Assembly (NCBI GenBank): GCA_025361995.1
Contig: JANYIP010000002.1
Span: 1 to 13,388 of the forward strand
Reading direction: 5' to 3'
DNA: 13,388 nt
DNA from: Streptomycetales bacterium
Lineage (GTDB): Bacteria > Actinomycetota > Actinomycetes > Prado026
The translations under genes were made by a program, and so were the position numbers. How positions within the stretch are numbered: the stretch's first letter is position 1; every line of letters begins with the position of its first letter. Positions 7,608 to 13,388 of the stretch are shown here, piece by piece. The notes beneath the pieces were generated by a model. That model saw nothing but the letters and a program-made list of their open reading frames with translations. It was not told the origin of the DNA and did not search any database.

Positions 7608-7636
7608 ACCATCACAAATCGGACCAGCCAGGTCAA
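7608..7636 (-). promoter_or_regulatory. Candidate promoter for small membrane protein and amidohydrolase genes
   Basis: On the minus strand TTGACC (7631-7636) is followed after 17 bases by GATGGT (7608-7613), a good -35 and a poor -10 match. Six bases separate the -10 from the ATG at 7601, the geometry of leaderless transcripts common in Actinobacteria. GGTTGAC occurs twice here (7632-7638 and 7604-7610), 28 bases apart. The rest of the 109-base gap between the mutase stop and 7602 shows no clear terminator. Confidence 0.4.
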
Positions 7637-7710
7637 CCCCACGGGACTGTGCCAAGACTCACGGAACCATTTCCTGCCGGAGGTTTGAACGGGTGCCCCA
7701 CCGAGAACTT

Positions 7711-9297
7711 CTAGAAAGTGTCAGTCGCCACGTACGTCCCCCACACCTCGCGCAGGGCGTCGCTGACCTCGCCGACGGTGGCTCGGGCGGCGAGCGCGTC
7801 CCGCATCGGGTAGAGCACGTTGTCCGTCCCCGCTGCGGCCGCCCTGAGCGCGGCCAGCCCTGCGTCCACCGCCGCTGAGTCCCGTTCGGCCCGCAACAGG
7901 GCCAGCCGTTCGGCCTGCTGAGCGCCGATCGCGGGGTCCACCCGCAGCGGCTCGTAGTGCTCATCGGTCTCCACGGTGAACTTGTTCAGCCCCACCACGG
8001 TCCGCTCGCAGCTGTCGATCTGTTGGGCGATCGCGTAGGCCGAGCGCTCGATCTCGCTCTTCTGGAAGCCGGCCTCGATGGCGGCCACCGCGCCGCCGTA
8101 CTCCTCGACCTTGGCCATCAGCGCCCGGGCCGCCGCCTCGACGTCGTCGGTCATCGACTCCACGACGTAGGAGCCGGCGAACGGGTCTACGGTGGCTGTC
8201 ACGTCTGTCTCGAACGCCAGGACCTGCTGGGTGCGCAGCGCCAGCCTTGCCGCCTTCTCCGTCGGCAGGGCGATGGCCTCGTCGAATGAGTTCGTGTGCA
8301 GCGACTGGGTACCGCCGAGGACTGCGGCGAGCCCCTGCACCGCGACACGTACGAGGTTCACCTCGGGCTGCTGCGCGGTGAGCTGGACCCCGGCGGTCTG
8401 GGTGTGGAAGCGCAGCATCATCGACTTGGGGTCCTTCGCGCCGAACTCGTCGCGCATGACCTGGGCCCAGATCCGGCGGGCGGCCCGGAACTTCGCGACC
8501 TCCTCCAGGAGCGTCGTGCGGGCCACGAAGAAGAAGGCCAGCCGGGGCGCGAACTCGTCGACGTGCTGCCCGCTCGCGACCGCCGCCCGAACGTACTCGA
8601 TGCCGTCAGCGAGGGTGAACGCGATCTCCTGCGCCGGCGTGGCCCCGGCCTCGGCCATGTGGTAGCCCGAGATCGAGATGGTGTTCCACTTCGGGGTCAC
8701 CTCCCGGCAGTAGGAGAAGATGTCGGTGATCAGGCGCAGCGACGGTCGCGGAGGGTAGATGTACGTACCCCGCGCGATGTACTCCTTCAGCACGTCGTTC
8801 TGGATCGTGCCGGTGAGGTCGGCGGCGTCAACCCCCTGCTCGGCGGCGACCAGCTGGTAGAGCAGGAGCAGGATCGCGGCCGGGGCGTTGATCGTCATCG
8901 AGGTGGAGACCCGGTCGAGGGGGATCGCGTCGAAGAGGATCCGCATGTCGTCGATCGAGTCGATCGCCACGCCGACCTTGCCGACCTCGCCCTCGGCGAC
9001 CGCGTTGTCCGAGTCGTACCCCATCTGGGTGGGCAGGTCGAAGGCGACCGAGAGCCCGGTCTGGCCGGCGTCGAGCAGCTGGCGGTAGCGGCGGTTGGAC
9101 TCCACGGCGGTGCCGAAGCCGGCGTACTGGCGCATGGTCCACGGCCGGCCGGTGTACATCGAGGCGTAGACCCCTCGGGTGTACGGGTAGGCCCCCGGCT
9201 CGCCGAGCTTGGTCGCGGGGTCCCAGCCGTCGAGGTCGGACGTGCGGTAGACGCCGTGGATCGGCAACCCCGACTCCGAGACCCGCGGCTCGCTCAT
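7711..9297 (-). CDS. B12-dependent acyl-CoA mutase large subunit, methylmalonyl-CoA mutase type
   Basis: Catalytic TIM-barrel subunit of an adenosylcobalamin-dependent acyl-CoA mutase, 528 residues. It lacks the C-terminal B12-binding domain of the fused 700-residue enzymes and must use a separate small subunit, as in two-part archaeal and actinobacterial mutases. Substrate clues: Tyr58 in RQYAGFG aligns with the Tyr that marks methylmalonyl-CoA mutase (Phe in isobutyryl-CoA and Ile in 2-hydroxyisobutyryl-CoA mutases), Ala85 in LSVAFD replaces the Asp of the latter, and Arg188 in YPPRPSLR aligns with the carboxylate-binding Arg. SGYH with His213 matches the radical-step histidine. The likely reaction is methylmalonyl-CoA to succinyl-CoA in propionate, valine or odd-chain catabolism. 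It starts 22 bases after the aminotransferase gene, probably in one transcript. No small subunit or MeaB chaperone is in the window. The start has only a weak Shine-Dalgarno. Confidence 0.9.
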   Translation of the reverse strand: MSEPRVSESGLPIHGVYRTSDLDGWDPATKLGEPGAYPYTRGVYASMYTGRPWTMRQYAGFGTAVESNRRYRQLLDAGQTGLSVAFDLPTQMGYDSDNAVAEGEVGKVGVAIDSIDDMRILFDAIPLDRVSTSMTINAPAAILLLLYQLVAAEQGVDAADLTGTIQNDVLKEYIARGTYIYPPRPSLRLITDIFSYCREVTPKWNTISISGYHMAEAGATPAQEIAFTLADGIEYVRAAVASGQHVDEFAPRLAFFFVARTTLLEEVAKFRAARRIWAQVMRDEFGAKDPKSMMLRFHTQTAGVQLTAQQPEVNLVRVAVQGLAAVLGGTQSLHTNSFDEAIALPTEKAARLALRTQQVLAFETDVTATVDPFAGSYVVESMTDDVEAAARALMAKVEEYGGAVAAIEAGFQKSEIERSAYAIAQQIDSCERTVVGLNKFTVETDEHYEPLRVDPAIGAQQAERLALLRAERDSAAVDAGLAALRAAAAGTDNVLYPMRDALAARATVGEVSDALREVWGTYVATDTF

Positions 9298-9319
9298 GCT
9301 GCGGAGCGTACCCAGCCCC

Positions 9320-10731
9320 TCAGGCGGCGTGGGCGGCGCGGTCCTGCCAGCCGACCCAGGCCGCCTCGAGCGCCTGACCGACGATGCCGACCATCGAGTC
9401 CAGCAGCGCGCGGTCCGCCACCAGCGGCGGCGACAGCTGGATCACCGGGTCACCCCGGTCGTCGAGCCGGCAGAGCAGCCCGCGCTCGACCATCTGCGCG
9501 GTGAGGATGTCGCGGAGCAGCCAGCTCGCCTCGTCGTCTTCCCAGGTCTGCTTCGTCGTACGGTCCTTCACGAGCTCGACCGACCAGAAGTAGCCGGCGC
9601 CACGGATGTCTCCGACGATCGGCACCCGGCGCAGCTCCTCGAGCCCCGCGCGCAAGAACGGCTCGTTGGCGCGCACGTTGTCGAGCACGCCCTCGCGCTC
9701 GTAGATGTCCAGCGCGGCCAGCGCGATCGACGTCGTCAGCGGGTGCCCGCCGAAGGTCAGCCCGTGGGTGAAGACCGCGTCACCGGACGTGAACGGCGCC
9801 GCGACCTTCTCCGACATCAGCACCCCGCCGAGCGGCGCGTGACCCGCGGTGACGCCCTTGGCGAAGGTCAGCAAGTCAGGTCGCCCTTCGAAGCGCAGCG
9901 ACCCGAACCACTCGCCGACCCGGCCGAAGCCGGTGATGACCTCGTCGGCGACCAGCAGGATCCCGTACTTGTCGCAGAGCGCCCGCAGGCCCTTCCAGTA
10001 GCCGGCCGGCGGCGTGAACGAGCCGCCCGAGTTCTGCACCGGCTCGGCGATCACGATCGCGACCTGGTCGGGGCCTTCCCACTGGATCGCCTCCTCGACC
10101 TCAGCCAGCAGAGCCGCCGTGAAGGCAGCCTCGTCGTGGCCGAGCGGGTGCCGATAGGCGTTGGTGTTGCTCACGAAAACCGTCGGGATCGGCAGCGGCT
10201 CGAACGGGTGCCTGGCGTACGTGAGGCCGGTGAACGACAGTGCGCCGAGCGAGGTGCCGTGGTAGGCGAGGCGGCGCGAGATGGCCTTGCGGCGCTGCGG
10301 CTGGCCGTTCGCGGCGTGCCACTGGCGGGCCAGCTTCCAGCCGCCTCGTTCGCCTCGCCGCCGCCGCTGGTCAGGAAGACCCGGGTCAGCCCGAGCGGGC
10401 TCGCAAGGTCGGCCAGCCGCTCCGCGAGCGCGGCGGCCGCGGGGTGGGTGACGTACCAGGACGGGGTGAACACGAGCTCGGACATCTGCTTCTGGGCCGC
10501 AGTGCCGATCTCGGCCCCGAAGCCGTGGCCGAGGTTGGTGCAGAACAGCCCCGAGATGCCGTCGATCGCGCGCCGGCCGTCCGCGTCGATGACGTGGCAT
10601 CCGTCGCCGCGTACAAAGACCCGTACGTCGGAGTCGGCGAACTCGGACATGTCGGTGAAGTTGAGCAGCAGGTGGTTCTTCACCTGACGCTGCAAGGTGG
10701 CACGGTCGGTGCTGGGGCCGGAGGGGCCCAT
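9320..10731 (-). pseudogene. Class III PLP-dependent aminotransferase, frameshifted
   Basis: Fold-type I class III (omega) aminotransferase similar to putrescine or beta-alanine:pyruvate aminotransferases. The N-terminal 131 codons (10731 to about 10340) and the rest (about 10339 to 9320) are in different frames. Protein sequence runs ...SGGGEANEAA then WKLARQWH..., normally continuous in this family, so one base is missing in the Ala codon just before TGG at 10337-10339. Restoring it gives 470 residues, the usual family length, with all motifs present: GGGEANEAAWKLA (123-135), YHG (158-160), VADEVITGFGR (261-271, Asp263 for the PLP nitrogen) and TFAKG with Lys292 for the PLP Schiff base. The ATG at 10731 has GGGAGT seven bases upstream; GTG at 10740 is a weaker alternative. 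It may be a recent mutation or a sequencing error. Substrate is possibly a diamine, inferred from the adjacent TetR regulator. Confidence 0.85.
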
Positions 10732-10738
10732 GGGGATC

Positions 10739-10744
10739 ACTCCC
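10739..10744 (-). promoter_or_regulatory. Ribosome binding site selecting the aminotransferase start
   Basis: The minus strand has GGGAGT seven bases before ATG at 10731. It overlaps the possible GTG start at 10740, which therefore cannot use it, favouring the ATG. Confidence 0.6.
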
Positions 10745-10767
10745 GATCGACGCTGTGTCGCGAACGG

Positions 10768-10789
10768 CTTATCCTGAACGGATGTTCAG
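10768..10789. promoter_or_regulatory. Perfect palindrome, probable TetR operator, abutting a -10-like sequence
   Basis: CTGAAC (10774-10779), GGAT, GTTCAG (10784-10789) is a perfect 16-base inverted repeat, a size and form typical of TetR-family operators. It lies in the 95-base gap between tetR and the aminotransferase gene. On the minus strand GATAAG (10768-10773) directly follows and could be the -10, so a bound repressor would cover the promoter spacer. GAACGG also occurs at 10762-10767 and 10776-10781, one helical turn and a half apart. No clear -35 is visible. Control of the aminotransferase and mutase by the adjacent TetR protein is inferred. Confidence 0.62.
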
Positions 10790-10826
10790 TACGTGACCCA
10801 GGCTAGCAGCGAGACCCCGCGACTGA

Positions 10827-11471
10827 CTAGCCGTTCAAGTCGGCAGCGCCGAGCTCGAGAGACGCGGCCGCGAGCCACAGCTCGGTCATCCGGGCCGGTG
10901 TCATGTCGGGGTCGGCCAGCGCCAGCTGGATCGCGAGTCCGTCCATCAGCGAGGCGAGCCGGACTGTCGAGGCCTCGGCGTCCCTGGGGTGGAACGCCCC
11001 GGACGCCACGCCCTGGTCGATCACCTCGCGCAAGGCCGCTCGCCAGCGCCGGTCGAGCGCCTCACGGGTCTGCCGGGCGCCCGCGTCGCGCAGCGCGCGG
11101 ACCCAGATCTCGAGCCACAGACCCCAGTCGCCGACAGCAGGGCCGGATCCAGCGCCGCGCTCCGCCATCAGGCGGAGCCTGTCGACCGGGCTCGCCGTGG
11201 CCGCCAGGCCAGCCTCGAACTCGACGTAGAACTCGTCCTCGAGCGTGGTCAGCGCCTGGGCGAGCACGCCTTCGAGCGACTTGAAGTGGTAGAGAACCAG
11301 GCCCGAGGAGGTCCCGGCCGCCTTGGCGATGTCGACCACGCGGGTGCCGGAGTAGCCGCGCTCGAGCAGCACCTCGACGGCCGCCGTCAGGATGCGGCGT
11401 CGCCGCTCCTCGGGTGCCTTGGTCGCCAGCGCCATCCCCGGTCTTTCCCTATCCTGGTGCGGTCGCGCCAT
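10827..11471 (-). CDS. TetR-family transcriptional regulator (BetI/EpuRI-like)
   Basis: DNA-binding repressor of 214 residues. The N-terminal domain (about 22-70) carries the helix-turn-helix at 45-64 (VVDIAKAAGTSSGLVLYHFK), the usual TetR pattern ending in YHF. The C-terminal ligand domain includes LMDGLAIQLALADP (175-188), characteristic of the BetI-type TetR_C_6 group. Related actinobacterial regulators such as EpuRI control polyamine catabolism and sit beside aminotransferases, which fits the next gene. The start at 11471 has AGGAGG three bases upstream, close but strong, and overlaps the end of the yihY-like gene by 23 bases; ATG at 11435 (M13) is a realistic alternative that removes the overlap. 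The overlap with upstream genes suggests the regulator is transcribed with the trpS operon while repressing the promoter downstream of itself. Confidence 0.9.
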   Translation of the reverse strand: MARPHQDRERPGMALATKAPEERRRRILTAAVEVLLERGYSGTRVVDIAKAAGTSSGLVLYHFKSLEGVLAQALTTLEDEFYVEFEAGLAATASPVDRLRLMAERGAGSGPAVGDWGLWLEIWVRALRDAGARQTREALDRRWRAALREVIDQGVASGAFHPRDAEASTVRLASLMDGLAIQLALADPDMTPARMTELWLAAASLELGAADLNG

Positions 11472-12339
11472 GATCCTCCTGCCGAGCGGTCGTCGCAGCC
11501 CAAGAGGCGATCAGCAGGATCAACCGGGACACGTACGAGATCCACACGAGCACACCCACCGTCGCGGCGAAGGTCCCGTAGACGACGTTCGACGAGACGT
11601 GGCCCAGGATCACCCCGACGAACTGGACCAGCACCAGGAAGCCGACCGAGAAGATGGCCGCTGCCACCAGGTGCTCGCGCTCGGAGGCCACCTTGTTGGG
11701 CAGGGTTCGGAAGAGGACCCAACCGATCAGGAAGTTCGCGACCAAAGACGCGACCAGGACCAGGCCGTGGATCAGCACGGAGTGCGGCTGACCGCCCAGA
11801 CCGATCCAGCCGCCGACCAGGTCGGTGGCCACCTGCGCGACCACCGTGAACACTCCGGAGGCCAGCAGCGAGCCACCGAGAAGCACGAGAGACAGCACGT
11901 CCCGCACCATCGCCCGCAGGTAGCTCAGCGAGCGCGGCTCGACGTCCCAGAGCAGGCTCACCGAGCGGCGCAGCGAGCCGATCCACCGCACCCCGGTGTA
12001 CGCCAGCACCACCAGGCCGATCAGGCCGACCGCGATCCCGTCCTTCGCCAGCGCGTCCAGGTTCAGCGTCGGGAACACCGTGGCGAGCTGGCCACGCAGG
12101 CTCGCTTCGACGGACGGCGCGACCCGCGACAGCACCGAGGTCACGCCGAAGGCGACGGCGATGAGCGGGAACAAGGCGAGGAAGCCGTAGTAGCTGACCG
12201 CCGCCGCGAGCAGGGACCCCTGGACCTCGAGGTAGCGATCCACCGCCCGTACCCCGTGGTCAGCGGCCGGGCTGCGGTCGCGCACGCTGACGAGCCGGCT
12301 GCGGATCCGGTCCAGGATCGGGGCGCGCTGCGCTTTCAC
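11449..12339 (-). CDS. YihY/BrkB (UPF0761) family inner-membrane protein
   Basis: Integral membrane protein of 296 residues of the YihY/virulence factor BrkB family, whose molecular role is not established (once called RNase BN in error). Six hydrophobic segments are visible at about 42-69, 101-122, 147-172, 186-210, 224-246 and 257-280. The family-typical AAAVSYYGFLALFPL lies at 45-59 in the first segment, and LFRTLPNK (209-216) is the conserved cytoplasmic loop. The N-terminus (1-35) is basic and the C-terminal tail short and polar. The GTG start at 12339 overlaps the stop of the 2H phosphoesterase gene (GTGA), supporting coupled translation; the frame is open further upstream but only as a shadow of other genes. 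The stop overlaps the start of tetR by 23 bases. Confidence 0.9.
   Translation of the reverse strand: MKAQRAPILDRIRSRLVSVRDRSPAADHGVRAVDRYLEVQGSLLAAAVSYYGFLALFPLIAVAFGVTSVLSRVAPSVEASLRGQLATVFPTLNLDALAKDGIAVGLIGLVVLAYTGVRWIGSLRRSVSLLWDVEPRSLSYLRAMVRDVLSLVLLGGSLLASGVFTVVAQVATDLVGGWIGLGGQPHSVLIHGLVLVASLVANFLIGWVLFRTLPNKVASEREHLVAAAIFSVGFLVLVQFVGVILGHVSSNVVYGTFAATVGVLVWISYVSRLILLIASWAATTARQEDHGATAPG
11475..11480 (-). promoter_or_regulatory. AGGAGG ribosome binding site at the tetR start
   Basis: A full AGGAGG on the minus strand ends three bases before ATG at 11471, inside the last codons of the upstream membrane protein gene. Spacing is shorter than ideal, so the second ATG at 11435, which has only the purine-rich GGGAAAG upstream, cannot be excluded. 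Confidence 0.55.
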
Positions 12340-12911
12340 CCCTGCCGGCTCGGACCTGGCACAGGGCCCACCGGGCCAACCGGGTCGGCGAAGGCGAACT
12401 CCCGACGCGGCAGCCACACCCCGTCCACGTGCTCGTACCTCGTGAAGTGGTCCACCTCGAACTCCGCGGTGAACTCGGTGAGCTCGCTGGCCGCCTCGTC
12501 GAGCGCTTCTTCGGACAGGTCGTGGGCAACCGTCACGTGCGGGTGGTAGTTGAAGTGCAGCGGTCGCCACAGGACCCCGGACCGGACGGCGTTCTCCAGC
12601 CGCTCGCACCCGGAGATCCCCTCGACCAGGGCGACGAAGACCACCGGCGACACCGGGCGGAACGTCCCCGACCCGCGCAGCACCATCCGGAACGACGCCG
12701 ACGCCTGCGCCACCGCCCCGAGATGGGCATCGATCTCCGGCAGCAGCGCCGCGTCGACGGTGGTCGGCGGCAGCAGCGTCACGTGGCTGGGGATCGAGCG
12801 GGCCAGCGAGTCGCCGAAGCGCTCCCGCAAGCCCGTCAGGTACGAGGCGTGCGGCTCGGGGATGGCCACCGCCACCCCGATCACCCATCCCTCGCTGGGC
12901 ACGCGGGTCAC
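12336..12911 (-). CDS. 2'-5' RNA ligase / 2H phosphoesterase family protein (LigT/ThpR-like)
   Basis: Predicted cytosolic 2H phosphoesterase, 191 residues. Two H-x-T motifs, HVT at 43-45 (SHVTLLPP) and HVT at 125-127 (HPHVTVAHD), form the catalytic pair of the family, which opens 2',3'-cyclic phosphates or makes 2'-5' linkages. The spacing and length fit. The extreme C-terminus (residues 177-188) is Pro/Gly/Val-rich low complexity. The GTG start at 12911 overlaps the trpS stop (GTGA), and the stop overlaps the start of the yihY-like gene. Its pairing with tryptophanyl-tRNA synthetase hints at a tRNA or RNA-processing role, but that is only association. GTG codons at residues 4, 10, 13 and 15 are other conceivable starts. 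Confidence 0.88.
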   Translation of the reverse strand: MTRVPSEGWVIGVAVAIPEPHASYLTGLRERFGDSLARSIPSHVTLLPPTTVDAALLPEIDAHLGAVAQASASFRMVLRGSGTFRPVSPVVFVALVEGISGCERLENAVRSGVLWRPLHFNYHPHVTVAHDLSEEALDEAASELTEFTAEFEVDHFTRYEHVDGVWLPRREFAFADPVGPVGPVPGPSRQG

Positions 12912-13388
12912 CGGGTGGCCGGCAGGAATCCGACCCGGTCGTAGACCGCGGCGAGGGTCTCGGCGGCGATCGGCCGCGCCTTGGACGCCCCGGTCGCCAG
13001 CGCCTCGTCCAGCTCAGCGGGCTGCTCCAGATACGCCAGCACGCGCTCGCGGTAGGGCGTGGCCATCGCGACGAACACCTCGGAGACCGCGGCCTTGAGG
13101 TCGCCGTACCCGCGGCCGGCGAAGTCCTTCTCCAGCGTCTCGATCGAGTCCCCACCGAGCGCCGACAGGATCGTCAGCAGGTTGGTGACGCCGGGCTTGG
13201 CCGTCAGGTCGTAGCGGATCTCGGTCTCCCCGTCGGTGACCGCAGAGCGGATCTTCTTCGCGTTCACCTGCGGGTCGTCGAGCAGCCACAGCACACCCTG
13301 GCCGCCGATGCTCTTGCTCATCTGCTTGTCGGGCAGCTGCAGGTCCAGGATCTTGGCGGTGCCCTTGACGATGTACGCCTCGGGCACG
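12908..13388 (-). CDS. trpS: Tryptophanyl-tRNA synthetase, C-terminal part
   Basis: Class I aminoacyl-tRNA synthetase charging tRNA-Trp; only the last 160 or so residues are inside the window, and the start lies beyond the right edge. The KMSKS signature appears as QMSKS within LPDKQMSKS (visible residues 18-26), with Gln in the first, variable, position. Downstream, KKIRSAVTDGETEIRYD (44-60) and the segment around GVTNLLTILSALGG (66-79) match the anticodon-binding helical domain of bacterial TrpRS. The C-terminus ends normally with a stop that overlaps the next start, so nothing suggests truncation. It heads the visible part of a gene cluster with ligT-like, yihY-like and tetR genes. Confidence 0.93.
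   Translation of the reverse strand, partial: VPEAYIVKGTAKILDLQLPDKQMSKSIGGQGVLWLLDDPQVNAKKIRSAVTDGETEIRYDLTAKPGVTNLLTILSALGGDSIETLEKDFAGRGYGDLKAAVSEVFVAMATPYRERVLAYLEQPAELDEALATGASKARPIAAETLAAVYDRVGFLPATR

Noticed and set aside
6222..7688. 488-codon open frame on the plus strand
   Set aside because: It lies antisense to the amidohydrolase and small membrane protein genes and its translation is rich in Gly, Arg, Asp and Gln with no domain; such mirror frames are expected in high-GC DNA with strong third-position bias.
10330..10350. Programmed ribosomal frameshift in the aminotransferase
   Set aside because: No slippery heptamer or downstream pseudoknot is apparent, and this enzyme family is not known to use frameshifting; a deletion or sequencing error is simpler.
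9320..10600. Start of the aminotransferase at 10600 in the downstream frame
   Set aside because: The stretch from 10600 to about 10340 in this frame gives Arg/Pro-rich nonsense, whereas the other frame gives the conserved N-terminal half of the enzyme, so the gene begins at 10731 and shifts frame.
12345..12385. Short GC-rich repeats at the end of the 2H phosphoesterase gene
   Set aside because: They encode a Pro/Gly/Val-rich tail and are too few and irregular to be a repeat array or CRISPR.
12908..13388. Loss of the KMSKS lysine in TrpRS (reads QMSKS)
   Set aside because: The first position of this motif varies among class I synthetases and the catalytic second lysine is present, so no defect is implied.

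Overview
The window is GC-rich DNA with strong third-position GC bias, and every convincing gene lies on the minus strand. GTG and TTG starts, four-base GTGA/ATGA overlaps between genes, and the gene content (BMP-type nucleoside transporter with cdd and deoA, acyl-CoA mutase, EpuRI-like TetR regulator) suggest a high-GC actinobacterium, perhaps near the Nocardioidaceae. That placement is inferred from gene style, not from a marker gene.

Right end, 13388 to 10827: a partial trpS (C-terminal half of tryptophanyl-tRNA synthetase) is followed without gaps by a 2H phosphoesterase (LigT/ThpR-like), a YihY/BrkB membrane protein and a TetR regulator. Each gene overlaps the next, so this looks like one housekeeping operon with the regulator as its last gene.

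Middle, 10826 to 7602: an intergenic region with a perfect 16-base palindrome, a likely TetR operator, precedes a class III aminotransferase gene carrying an apparent one-base deletion near 10340. Twenty-two bases later comes a stand-alone large subunit of a B12-dependent methylmalonyl-CoA-type mutase. The TetR/aminotransferase pairing resembles the EpuRI polyamine-utilisation locus of Streptomyces. After the mutase, a 109-base gap holds a possible leaderless promoter for a small membrane protein gene and an M20D amidohydrolase.

Left half, 6028 to 1: a nucleoside uptake and salvage operon. It encodes a BMP-family lipoprotein, a double-domain ABC ATPase, two permeases, cytidine deaminase and thymidine phosphorylase (its 3' end is outside the window). 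The five genes after the lipoprotein are joined by four-base overlaps. An 18-base-pair stem-loop separates the lipoprotein gene from the ATPase gene, as expected where a binding protein is made in excess over its transporter. Together the products would capture nucleosides outside the cell, import them, deaminate cytidine and deoxycytidine, and phosphorolyse pyrimidine nucleosides to base plus (deoxy)ribose-1-phosphate.

Most of the window is ordinary metabolism. The points most worth checking are the aminotransferase frameshift, the TetR operator, the stem-loop inside the transporter operon, and the mutase large subunit with no cobalamin-binding partner in view. I found no RNA gene, insertion sequence, CRISPR array or clearly new system.
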